Assembly (NCBI RefSeq): GCF_040054535.1
Contig: NC_090782.1
Span: forward strand, 24,789,501-24,853,500
Length of the DNA: 64,000 nucleotides
Direction: 5' to 3'
Source: Antennarius striatus
Taxonomy: Eukaryota > Chordata > Actinopteri > Lophiiformes > Antennariidae
Shown here: positions 1 through 11,306 of the stretch, piece after piece
How the letters are laid out: each line of letters begins with the position of its first letter
Position numbering within the stretch: the stretch's first letter is position 1
Translations under genes and position numbers: made by a program
Notes under the pieces: model-generated
Told to the model about the DNA's origin: nothing
The model's input: only the letters and a program-made list of their open reading frames with translations
The model's database searches: none

Positions 1-794
1 TCCACGTTTTCCCGCCTGTCCCTGATTGGTCAGCTCATCTCCTTCCCGCTCCTGTCTTGCCCCGCCCTTCTGACTCATCCGGATCCACTTTAGTTCAGCA
101 AAACATTTTGACGCGGTGAATGTGAGGATATGTAAATATGAAGCATCTCCCTCATCCAGCCATGGGGATCGCCATGGCAACAGATTCTACTTGGAAGCAA
201 GGCGACAGAGAAACCAGGAGGAGGAAGGATGGAGAAAGACACAAGGAAAACGAGTGGCGCCGTTGTTCCTCATAGGGATGACATCATCAGTGACATCATA
301 GCCTCAGACTTCTGAGCGAAGTCTGCAGACCCATTTACCCCCACCCCCCATTGAGTCCCCCCAATGGAGATCTCCACTGGGCTCTTCACAGACCCCACCT
401 CTCTGCTTGTCCTCCTCCCTCTGCCATCGCCATGGCAACTCTGGAGAGCGGCCTTTTTGCATGGACATGCAAAGTTCCTCATTGTCCCACGGGCGAACAC
501 CGAGCCCCCCCCTCCCCATGGCTCCTCCTTGGTAGAACCCGACTCCTCTTTTCTCGTGATGCGTTCAAGTGTTCTGTGGGACAGACATAGAAGCTGAGTC
601 GGAGGGTGTGAAGTCAAAGCAAAGAGGCGCCGGGGAAATAACCAACAAACGGCTTCTTTAAAGCGACAGGAAGTCATAATTAGGGCACCGGTGTGACGGC
701 GCGTCCGGTAATTCAATGGAAACCAACGACGCGTTTGGGAGCCGTCGATTGGATTTCTTAAAGGAACAGTTCACAGATCGGATGTCTCTCGTTC

Positions 795-1315
795 GAGCTC
801 ACGTCAGCATCACGGCTGTCCTCAAAGGCCCAGATGTTAACTAATAAATGTAACTAAATGTAACTCAATATAATGTAAAATAAATGTTACTACTCCTTCA
901 TGTTAAATAACTTAACATTAATTACTTACTCAAGTTACAAACACTACATTATTCAAGTTACAAACAGGTTACAAAAAACATGTTTGCTTGTTTCTCTGTT
1001 CTAACATAAATCCTTTTCATTTGTCAGGTTATTAAACCCACAGAACTCCATCAATCAAGGATCAAACTATCAATCAATCAAGAAAAATAACATCAGACAC
1101 AAGCTAGGACATAACTTTGTCTAAAATGTTTTTATCAAAAGATAAAATGGATTTAATTATTGCATTGTGGGAAATGTAGTTTTGCTCAAAGCACACTTTT
1201 TCCCTACTTATTTTTAGACTGTCTGACATTTTATGCTCTGGCGGGCCACATAAAATGATGTGGAGGGCCACGTTTGGCCCCCGGGCCTTGAGTTTGACAC
1301 ATGTGAGCTAAAAGA
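795..1315 (+). mobile_element. hAT-like non-autonomous element, copy 1
   Basis: Shares several blocks with 31089-31355: ACGGCTGTCCTCAAAGG, TAACTAAATGTAACTCAAT, TTGTGGGAAATGTAGTTTTG and ACATAAAATGATGTGG. It ends GGCCTTGAGTTTGACACATG, the usual terminal sequence of fish hAT MITEs. The middle is expanded relative to copy 2. Confidence 0.5.
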
Positions 1316-2247
1316 TCCAATGCTAAAGCAAGTTTGCCTTTGTAGCCTTTAGGCTAAAAAGTTAGCATTACCTCAACTGAGGAAAGCAAACAAACCCGGA
1401 AATCAAAATGAAATGAGAAACTCCTCAGACTGATTCCTCTCAGAGGACGGAGGTTATAAAAAGATTCTGGTCCCGACTGTGGCCGATCCAAAACGTTTAA
1501 TTTTTTTTCTTTGGAAGCGCGTCAACTGTCAGTCGGCTGAAGGTCCAGACCTCTTCAGAAATAGACCCCAGAAATAACCCAAGCCAATCGGAGGCTGCAG
1601 AGATTATCCCGTCACAGGACTAGGGATCACTCATATGAAGCCCCGGAACATCGATCTGTTCAAATGTTAAAAGAAGTGGAAAACAAAAAAAGTCGTAACC
1701 TCGCCCCAAAGTTGATGGAGCTAAATTAGCTCTATGTTTAATCACGGATTAAAAGTTCTGCCAGACAAACAAGCCAAGTTGGGTCCAATCGCTGATGAGA
1801 AACGTCTGGACGGGTTCCAGATCCGTCTCTAGTGCTTTAGAACTCCGGCTAACCAAATTTGGGAAAGTGGTAAAATTACCCCCCGAGTGCAAATCGATGA
1901 TTCGAGGTCCCCAAAAGAACCCCAAACAAACAGCCTGGTGATTCAGACGCTGACGTCCTTCACGGATCTCCATCTGAGCTCGCCGTCTTTTAAAGCCAGA
2001 CGCTGAGGGATGAGTTCATTTCCAAAAGCGAAGGTACTTCATGGAGGGGCGGGGGCCGGCCATTTATTTGAAATATACATTCTTTGCTGCGTCTGTAACG
2101 CCTTCATCCCGTTCATGAAAAAACGCACGCAGTGATGTCATCATCCTGCTCTCCTCCCGGAACGCCGCTAAATCAATCCAGGGGAAGAGGAGGGGTGAGA
2201 ACCACAGATTCTTCTTCTCTTCTCACAATGGGTGAGAAGAGGCCCTA

Positions 2248-2250
<3 letters not shown>

Positions 2251-2318
<68 letters not shown>
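2251..2318 (+). repeat. GT microsatellite
   Basis: Perfect (GT)n of about 34 units. Confidence 0.97.
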
Positions 2319-2319
<1 letters not shown>

Positions 2320-4765
2320 TTAAAGTGGTGATTTAACTGCACGACTCCCGTTTAATTTGGTGCATCTCGGATGGAAGGAACGGCGCCATCAGCAGCAGAA
2401 GATGAATTGAGCTCATGAAGACGTCACGGCGGCGCCGCTAATCAGGTTGTTTCTGCTCGAGTTTAAAGGCGATTCAAAGGTTAAACCGAACCGATGAAGA
2501 CGCCGTCGGCACCGTTCAAGCGAAGAAGAGCAAGTTGCACAAGATTGAAGGTGTTGTGGATGACGTGGACCTCACCTGGGGGGAAGGTAACACCTACACA
2601 CACCTTCAAACGACTGCTAGCACCTTAAGCTCCAGGCTCAGGCTCCATCATTGGTTGGGGAGGGGGAGGGGAGCGGGCGGGGCCTGGTCCTGGTCCTGAT
2701 GTATTCCCACCAGATGTTCTGATTGGTGAAGGTGCAGCAGGTGGGCGGAGGTCGGTGTAGCTGCTAGTTAACGCATCACGGTAATAACGGTTGAGGGTCA
2801 CGTCTCATTTCGCACTAAACTAAACACCTGCAGTCGCCCCGCCCGCCCGGCTCCGCTCGGGGGAAACCCCTGCTTATTCCAGTTAGGGTTGCCATGGGAA
2901 CCACTCTCCGTGCGATCCTTCCTCTGCTTCGGTTCCGTCACATCGATGCATCTCCAGCCAATCTTTGTTGGGGGATGACCAGGCGATCGGGGCGTTTAGG
3001 GGCATTTGTGAGGAGATTAATCATCGGTGATGTTGCCATGACGACATGGCGCTACAAATTCCAGTACATTGGAGGATGACAGTCATCGATTTGGCTTTAA
3101 TCCCATCTGGTTGATAGAGGGTCCAGAACACGGCGGCGGGTAGAGAGTAGAGTAGAACTTAGACCAGGGTCCGACCTGAACCTCGTTCCGTCCCGTCGCC
3201 CTGAGACCCGATCGGAGGACGTTTTCCTGCGGTTATTGATCACTATCGATGGATTAAACAGATGTCAGGTGATGGAGACGCTGACGGACGTTCAGGTGGA
3301 AATAAACACCGTGGCCTTCAGCGCCACACGGCTGTAAATCCACCGTCTGTCGCTCACGTGGAAGACGACACCGCCGTCACACCTGCCACCCATCTCCCCC
3401 GCCATGCTGGTGAAATGTCAGGTTATGCATCTTAACCACATTGGTTTAAAACAGCAGCGATCCCCCACTGGGGGGGTGGGCAACAAGGCCATCAGGGCTT
3501 CATCAATGAGTCAAAACCCACCACATGTTTCAGGAAACCAAAGCATGATGGTCTGAAACACTGTGTGCTGGTTTGGAGAGGGGTTCTTACTGATCTGCCG
3601 GTTGCCATGGACGCTTCTAGAAGCTCGTCTCCTTCAAAACACCCCCCCACCCACCCCAACAGAAGCATCGCCAAAATGGCCTCTTTAGACGCCGGTGAAT
3701 CAGCTCACGCAATATCCATGAGATGGTAAACTTTAACGCTAAAAATGTGTCATTGTCTGTGCACTTCCTGTTTACGTCGCCCCCAAGTGGCCAGACAATG
3801 AACCGCTGCGAAAGATTCTTGCTATTTTAGTAAAGTTTTGATTTGTAGAGTTCAAAGTGAAGGATTTTTCTCTAAATGTTGGTAGAATTGTTCAACTTTT
3901 TGCCCCCTGAGTCTCCCTTTTCCGTCTGAATACGTCTCACAGATCTGTCCCATCTCCTTAAAGACTTCCTGCGCCGAGACAATCCGGTTTCAGGGCAGCA
4001 AGAAAAGCAAAAAGCCCCACGCTTCTGTTGCCATGACGACGGCCTCTGAGGCGATGCACGTGTTCAGGTACAAAACATGTTTACCTCTTCATCAAATCAT
4101 TACCGAGTATTTTGTTATGTAAAGTCGGACGCGGTGATGTCATCGATGAGAGACAAAGACAAAGTCCACGACAGGCGAGGAGACGGAGAAGAAGAATGTC
4201 TAGGCAGCAGCGTACCGGGAGACGGTCGAGTTGAAATTCAGATCACACTGTCGCCTGCAAACCGGGGGGAGGTTGCGGGGAGGGGGGCAGGGCAGAATGG
4301 AAGGGGGGGCAGAGGGGGAAGGGCAGACTGAGTGACAGTGAACCAGACGGGGGTTCACCATGTGTCACATAGGGAGGCGTCCGGTTGGAGTCAATTTTAA
4401 AGGGTCAGTTCACCCAATAATACCATCACCTGGTTGGACACCTGCCCACCTTCAAAATCAGCCAGTAAAACTTTATTTATACAGCATATTTTAAACAACA
4501 ACGTGTTTAGCTAGCTTGTATAAAAAAGCACCTGTAAAAACTATCCTTACCTCCTTGTCTGGTGGCATCTGGAAGATCATGATCTCCACATTTTAGAAAG
4601 TTGAAGCCAGTTTCCACGGCAACCGTTGGATGGAAAACGGTGGATGGCCTGTGATCAGGTCCCTACAAATGTTTTGCTGACTTCATTCCTTCCTTCATAC
4701 CAGTTCCCTTTGCTTTTTTTGGTACATTCTTCGTTGACACTCCAACCAGGTCTGATGATGTCACA

Positions 4766-4800
<35 letters not shown>
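4766..4800 (+). repeat. TTG trinucleotide microsatellite
   Basis: About 11 units of TTG/GTT. Confidence 0.9.
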
Positions 4801-4802
<2 letters not shown>

Positions 4803-4900
4803 CTTCTTCGAAAGATGAGAAGTGATTCTGTCCAAAAAAAAGAAAGGAAAACAAGTATGAGAATTTCTAAATCCTCCAGATCCTTGAATTTAAGACTTAA

Positions 4901-5360
4901 GGCTTGGGTTAGGGTTCGGGTAATGGTTGGGGTTAGAGTTCAGGTTAGGGGGTTAGAGTTAGGGTTTAGGGGTTAAGATAGTGTTGGGGTTGGGGTTAGG
5001 GTTAGGGTTGTGCTAGGTTAATTTAGGTGTTAGGTTTAGGGGTTAGTGTTAGGACTATGGTTGGGGTTGGGTTAGCTGTGGGTTAGGTTAAATTAGGGAT
5101 TAGTCTTGGGTTAGGGTTTAGGTTAAGGGAGGGGTTAGGTTAAATTAGGGATTAGGTTAAATTAGGGTTAGGGTAAATGTGGGATTAGGTTACATTAGGG
5201 AATTAAGGTTGGGTTAGGGGTTAGGGTTAGGATTGAGCTAGGTTAAATTGGGGTTAGGTTAAATGAGGGATTAAGTTAAATTAGGGATTAGGGTTGGGTT
5301 AGGTTTGGGAAAAATTAAATTAGGGGTTAGGTTAATTGAGGGATTAGGTTAATTTAGGGT
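4901..5360 (+). repeat. Degenerate telomere-like (GGGTTA)n tract
   Basis: About 450 bases built from GGTTAGGGTTAGG-like words alternating with GGTTAAATTAGGGATTA variants. Perfect TTAGGG runs are short (for example near 4995), so this is a degenerate interstitial telomeric-type repeat, not a chromosome end. Confidence 0.8.
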
Positions 5361-6364
5361 CCACTGGTCGTCCTAAATCACCTACAGATCACCTCCATCC
5401 ACTGACCGGGGGGGGGCGTGAATGAGCGGCGGGATGGAGAGATGGCGCCGCTTCCTGCTTCAATCCGAGCGAAGCGGTTTTGTCAACCCGACACCAGATT
5501 ATCTGTTCAGCACACACATTAACACACACGTAAACCCAGCCTGTGGCCCCACCAGCGCTAATCAGCCGCGAGCGGCTCGTGGCTCCTCCCCCCAGCAGGG
5601 GTCTGTGCTCATTGGTTCTGGGTCACAGGGAACAAGCAGGCCTTCAGTCCCTCTGTTGATTCGGGCCCCGTTAGGGGCCCTAATATCATAATCCCCTTGT
5701 CTGGAAGGCCAGAAAGGGTTCCAGTGTTTGCATGTGGTGTCAACAAGTGACTCCTGTGGCCCCTTTTTCATGGAGGAGGGGCCACAAAAAGGGGCGGGGG
5801 GCAGCTCCATAATTTAATCCAACTGGATTTAACAGATTGTGGTTAACCGCAAAAAATAATAAGGAAATATAACAGCCACTAAACTCCACCACAGATACAC
5901 CTCACTAACACACTCCAACGCCACAACCTGTCCCCTGTGTCGCTATGGAAACTGGATGTCCTCATTTACCTCCCAGCCGCCTCGCCTCTTTTAGAATAAC
6001 AGTTTTTTTTTTCTCGCTGCACGTCGGAATACCTCAAAGCGTCTCCGCAGCGCGGGATAATGGCGGCGGCGGCGTCTCTGAGCCGATATCCTGTTATCCG
6101 TGTTGAGACGTTCGTCTCCGTGTCCGTCGTCGAGCACCAAGAGTGACGAAACACACCCAATGTTTGATGACGCGTCCGACCCGGGATTACTGTTCATCAG
6201 ATTACATTCAATCTGAAATATAGCAAGAAATCGCTGCCTTTCATTTCCAATGATCGTTTTTTATCATTAGCTGATTTTGTGAAGTCCATCCATGTCAGAA
6301 AAGATCAATCAATACGTTTTTGTTTGTTTACAACTAAGAAAACGATCCAAAGATGTTTAAATTG

Positions 6365-6430
6365 ATCCAAAATACATTTTCTAGAAGATGTTTCAGCTCC
6401 CATCCAAGGGGCTTCTTCAGTTCTAGTGGT
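6365..6430 (+). repeat. Dispersed fish repeat fragment
   Basis: Contains AGATGTTTCAGCTCCCATCC and GGGGCTTCTTCAGTT, the inverse of the repeat segment at about 11815-11870. Family not assigned. Confidence 0.45.
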
Positions 6431-8750
6431 ACTGGCCGCTAACCACAACTAGCTCCTGACTGCTTCTAGCTGCTATCCGCTATTAGCTGTAATTGTATCA
6501 GTAACATCAGTAACATTGTGTTAGCTTGTGCTAATTCATGTCAGTTACACCTTTTATTGCTGCACAGTGGGGACTGCTTTCTACTTCATTGGACCATCAA
6601 ACGCACAAACAGCAGACGCACAAACAAGCCAATGGCTCCGCCCCCCCGGGACCCATAAAACAGCAGCGGCTCCGCTAACAGGGTTGCGACCCGGCGGCCA
6701 TCTGCGGATGTTTTCCCGGCTCCCTCTGACAATAATGACATTACAGTCTCCCTCAGGCTTTGTGAACAACATGCTAACTGCCTGACCCCTGACCCCGGTC
6801 TCCAAGGTGCTCCTTCCTCACCGTCACTCATCCCCACCGCACCAACAGGGGCAGCTGTACCTGCCAAAGCCTCGTCTGCCCCCAATGACACCTCTAACCC
6901 CCCCCAGGCCAAGACATTTCAGGCGGACAGGACTGGGAAACGAACCGAAGCAGCGTCCCTCTGACGCCACAGCAGTAAAAATACAGATCTAAATGTAAAT
7001 GTGAGTCATCAGTCCTGAGGGTCTTTCAAACGAAGGAAAGGAGGTGGAGCCAAGCCGCCAAAGAAGCAGGTATCCATGGCAACACTGACTGCAAAGCATC
7101 TCCTCTCTGAAGCTGCTAGCCGTGCCGCCGCCAGGCTCAACATCAGCACCTTTTCCGACGCAATGAGAGTCTAAAGGTTTGGTCCTACTCGGACCAATCA
7201 GCTCCAAGCGCCTCCGCAAACCGACCAATCACATCACAGAGACACCTGTGGTGAAACATGCACTGGCTGTTTGTCTACCACTCATCAGCACACTATCGTC
7301 TCTAGATTAATCGTGACACAAGTGGATGGAACCACTTCCTGTTGGGCATCGAACCCTCAGGGGAAGGTCAGCTGATGTTTCTGAGACCGACACGAACAAC
7401 TGGAGCTTCGATTTGTCTCCTGATCCCAGGAGGACATCGATCAAAGCCTTTTAAAGCTTCGTCTGAGCTGTGGCTGCCTTATCTGCCCCGGAGGAGCTTT
7501 CAAACAACCTTTATTGACAGTTGTTAGCAGACGGACCGGTCCCAGAGGGCGGGGATTAATCTACAGGTTCTTCTACAGCACCGCTAACGGCGTAAAGCCT
7601 CCTTAGCGACAGCCGATGTCCTCTACTCGTGTTTGGATTTCACCTCTTGTCCACGAGTCATGTTTACAGCACGGCGCGTCAGATCTGCCCCCCCCCCCCC
7701 GATTGCTTAACCGCCGTCGTGTCGGTGGAAATCCAGGCCGACAGGCGGGTCGGCGGGCAGATGGCCCAACAAACACACGGTGGGGATTGGATTAACAGGA
7801 GGATCTAATTGCATTTGTGGAACCGCAGTAAGCAGATGAAGAAAAAATTAAAGGTGGCATCCAAATACTGGCTGGGTTCCATGGCAACGGGAGGACGCCA
7901 CAGTCAATCGGACTTCCTGCTAAAAATAAATGGAAGCTTAAAGGTCCAGTTGCTTCAGTAGGGCTGGTGCCGTTCCTCTGTTTGATGCTAAGCTAAGCTA
8001 AACATTGCTTGTCTCCTCACTATAAATCTAAGACCCTTTTAAACGACAACATTTTTGCAGATTAAACATTTGTCCTTTAAATTGTTAGAATTTTTTTTTT
8101 TGACGTTTCACAAAGACGAACCAGGATCTCAGATCGGTTCGGTTTAAATCTGTCAAACATTGACGATTGCTACAGATCTGCTGACTCTGCAGTTTCTCTC
8201 CTGGGGGGTTGGGCGAGGGCTCCGTCTGAGTAATGAACCATCTCACAGTCCCCCCAATTCCGACTCCCCCGTACTAACCAGACCAGAATAATGGTCACAT
8301 AAACACACACGTTTGTGTGTTTATGTGCAGCTTCGTGGAACACCTTGAGGGGAAGATTCCTCCTGCTCTGTGCAGCTGCTCACAAACACTGACACCTAGT
8401 GGTCACCTACTGGAAGCACACCCACTCAAGGTACTATCGTTACCAATGGTCAGAGTTTAAGAGGAATAAAAATGACGAGTGACAAAAAGTGAAGCTCTCT
8501 GTGAATTCTAACAAAGGAAAAGAGTGTTTCAGCACAGAGAACAGTGACCAGTCAGGTTTTATTCACCATGTTTCAATACTGTGATAAAGTGTGCCAGAGC
8601 ATTTAAAGGATGACATGAGGTAAAACAGTCAAGACTTCCTTTTTTTTTATGATACAAATGATTTGTGGTTTAAATGAAATTCCACACCAGTGTTTGGAAT
8701 CGAAACAAGTTGAAACGACAACTGGGTCGTTGTGGTTTTGATGAAGGGAA

Positions 8751-8756
8751 TTTATT
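8751..8756 (-). terminator. Poly(A) signal of the elastase gene
   Basis: AATAAA on the minus strand, about 25 bases after the TAA stop at 8780. It gives the very short 3' UTR typical of pancreatic protease mRNAs. Confidence 0.75.
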
Positions 8757-8779
8757 GGCAGCAGAACGGCCCCTGGTCT

Positions 8780-10924
8780 TTAATATCGCAGCATGGTCTG
8801 AAAAGTCCAGAAGAAAGTCACGATTAAAGTCCGACAATCGACGCGTGTGAGAATAATGCAATATTTGTAATAATGGTGGACGGAGCTGAGGTCAGAACCA
8901 CCCGACAAACCAACACAAACACACACACTCACCTCAGCAATCCAATCAGTGAAGGAGGAGGTCCGAGTGAACACCGTTGGTTTCTTGATAGTGTTGCATC
9001 CCCGGGAGGAAACAAAGCTGGTCACGCCCTGAACATACCACCTCCCATCATCGCCCTTGCAGTTCAGAGGTCCACCAGAGTCTCCCTGCAGGGCCGGACG
9101 GAGGCGAGTCAGACGGGTACCGTACCAACCTGCAGACCTGGTGTTCTACCTACATGACAGGCGGAGCGGATGTCACCGCCGGCGCAGACCATGCTGGTCT
9201 TCACAGTGTTGCCCCACCAGTCGCTCCTGCTGCAGACGCTGTGGCCGACCACAGGAAGGAGCGCCTGCTGAAGCTTGGAGGCGATGGGACCGCCGCCTGT
9301 CACACGGGGGTGAAAGTCCAAACAGGAATTAGCTTTTGGCTTCACTTAAATCTGATGTTCAAGGGTGTGAACAGACGCACTAAGAACAGAGTGATGAAGG
9401 TCAGACCCAAACCACGACTTCTCTATCCCCTCCCCCCAATACACATGTTGGAGTAGTGAGTTTAACCCAACTGTAGAGTCTTCCCCATCCAGTGACGAAG
9501 CACGGCTCATTGTGGGGGGTGATCTCGCCACGCGCCGGCACACAAGAGGGCGCCACTTTGTCGTTCAGGACGGCAGGAGAGGCCAGTTTGATCATCGCAA
9601 TGTCGTTACTGAGCAACGAGAACACAGCGTTCAATTCCAGAGACGTTCTGTTAGCGTCGTAAGGGATTCAAAACGGTTTCACACTCACCCACAGGACAGG
9701 CAGTTGGCGTCCCACTGAGGGTGAACCACGATCCGCTCCACCTTTCTGATCTGCTCTGGGCCCTCGGTTCTGGTGAGGTCGTACTCGCCCAGGACCACCT
9801 GGTAGGTACGAGATCTGGTGCACACATAGACACGCTCAGATAACACAGCCCTGTGATTGGACGAGCAGAGAGTGAGGTGGACTCACCCAATGCAGTGGCC
9901 GGCAGTCAGGACCCAGTTGGGTGCGAGCAGAGTTCCTCCACAGGTGTGATAGTAGGTGGAGCCGCTGCGGTACTGCAGGGAGATCTGTGGAAACCAACTA
10001 GAATTTCATCAGGTGTTCCTTTAAAAATACAATTTTTACCCTAACCTAGCCTAATCAGCTACTTTATTTATGAATGAACAATAAAATAAGCCTTTTTAAA
10101 GGTCATAAAATGTACACAAGAATTACTATTTATGAATTGAGTAATATGATAAAAACTTGATTTTGATTTTTCTGTGTATTTTATTTGGAAACAGATATGT
10201 AATCAATAGCAACTTAACTCGAAACAAGGTGAGGCAAGTTTTACTTTAAATTATTTTAAATTATTTCAATAGTGACAGGCTTATGCTGATATTCTAATTT
10301 CATGAATCTTAATTAATTCCTTCTTTTTCTGTTCCTAAAATGATATAAATTCTTATTATAATTTCCCAGTCACATCAAATAAGTTTTGTTATTCTCAAAT
10401 CTGTCCGATTACACTCAAATATTTATTGTATTGATCAGTTATCGCCTCACCTGCCAGGGCCAGCTGTAGGGACGGGTGTCTTCCCCGTTCACAACACGAT
10501 TGATGGACGGTTCATAGGTGGGCGTGCCACACCCAGAAGCTGAAGCACACACAAGTAAAGGTTCAGAAAGGAAGTCGTTTTCTGAGGATATCGGGTCACA
10601 TCTCTTCAGCCGGGTTTGGTTCGGTTAGAATTCAGGGTCAGGAAAGTGGGAGCGGTTAGAGTTCGGGTAAATACATCGTACTGATTCCTTATATTCCTCT
10701 GGTGCACGAGTCCCTTTGGACCAGTGGCTAAAACTTAACAGAGAAAGCCGTAACAGAGCTCAAAACCAGAATCAGAATGTTCAGACAGCTGGAAGTGAAA
10801 ACTACTAACAAATAAAATCTTTGTAGAATAAAAGCAGAATAACTCCAGACCAGACCCCTGGGGGTCCAGGAAAGGGACACTCACCGTGGGCCACCAACAG
10901 CAGGATGAGACCAGCTATCCTCAT
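8780..10924 (-). CDS. ela3l: Chymotrypsin-like elastase, CELA3/elastase-3 type
   Basis: Secreted pancreatic serine endopeptidase precursor that digests dietary protein. Eight coding exons, 5' to 3': 10885-10924, 10451-10539, 9887-9984, 9689-9814, 9472-9608, 9154-9296, 8933-9085, 8780-8797; these sum to 804 nt, 267 aa plus stop, close to the roughly 270 aa of CELA3. The start [14 protein letters not shown] is a signal peptide. A propeptide cysteine (SGCGTP) and the activation junction NR/VVNGED follow. The triad is visible: His73 in TAGHC, Asp120 in NDIAMIKL, Ser214 in [14 protein letters not shown] instead of [21 protein letters not shown] and VCAGGDIRS are elastase-3-like features rather than CELA1 or CELA2. 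The exon 5 donor is inferred at GTTGGG, which gives GWGRLYSGGP without a gap. The last exon encodes only TMLRY. A TATA box and AATAAA frame the gene. Exon edges are hand-called. Confidence 0.93.
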
Positions 10925-10962
10925 GATTCCTCAGAGTGGACCATCTGAGTCTGTCGTAGGAC

Positions 10963-10969
10963 TTTTATA
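10963..10969 (-). promoter_or_regulatory. TATA box of the elastase gene
   Basis: TATAAAA on the minus strand, about 40 bases upstream of the elastase ATG at 10924, so the 5' leader must be very short, as in other pancreatic zymogen genes. Confidence 0.75.
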
Positions 10970-10982
10970 CAGAGATCAAACC

Positions 10983-11001
10983 CCCACCTGGGAACATGTG
11001 T
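10983..11001 (-). promoter_or_regulatory. Possible PTF1-type acinar enhancer element
   Basis: On the minus strand an E-box (CACATG) is directly followed by TTCCCA and a second E-box (CAGGTG), just upstream of the TATA box. E-box plus TTCCC-box pairs are the known PTF1 target in exocrine pancreas promoters. The spacing here is tight, so this is only suggestive. Confidence 0.35.
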
Positions 11002-11169
11002 GACCTCCTGCATCTGTTTCCACTGCCCTTACGTAACCCCCAAGCAGATTAGCATGACGCAAAAACACCAAAAGGCTTGACTCCAGGTTTACTTTTGGAC
11101 AATTTACATTCACAGTGTATAAATGTATATTTAGAAATTTAGAGAAGTTTATTAACATTTAACTACTAT

Positions 11170-11175
11170 TTTATT
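11170..11175 (-). terminator. Poly(A) signal of the ALT-like gene
   Basis: AATAAA on the minus strand, about 130 bases downstream of the TGA at 11307. It lies between the ALT-like stop and the elastase promoter, consistent with a short 3' UTR. Confidence 0.55.
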
Positions 11176-11306
11176 GGACTGCATTACTTGTTTGTTTGAA
11201 ACTTTACGTTTAAATGTAAACAGTTGTATTTTTAGTATCGCTGGAGGACGATCGTGTCCACAAAGTTTGCTATCTTTTTCCAATGAGTGTGTCCTTGACA
11301 CTCCAG

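Larger units (their letters stand above)
1..8750. other. Region without a recognised gene
   Basis: No open frame here shows a known domain or a convincing exon chain on either strand. Content includes a G+C-rich first 3 kb, a hAT-like repeat (about 795-1315), GT and TTG microsatellites and a telomere-like tract. It could be intron or UTR of a gene outside the window; a possible isolated exon near 2500-2585 is noted under rejected items. Confidence 0.6.

Noticed and set aside
2132-2323. Frames made of Cys-Val, Thr-His or Ile-Tyr-Leu-Ser repeats (also at 34247-34489, 49097-49583, 53097-53553)
   Set aside because: Translations of microsatellites.
2497-2585. Possible exon with an open frame (KKSKLHKIEGVVDDVDLTWG) followed by a GGTAAC donor
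   Set aside because: No clear acceptor, no partner exons and no recognised protein family; chance open frame is as likely.
4901-5360. True chromosome end
   Set aside because: Repeats are degenerate and flanked by unique DNA on both sides.
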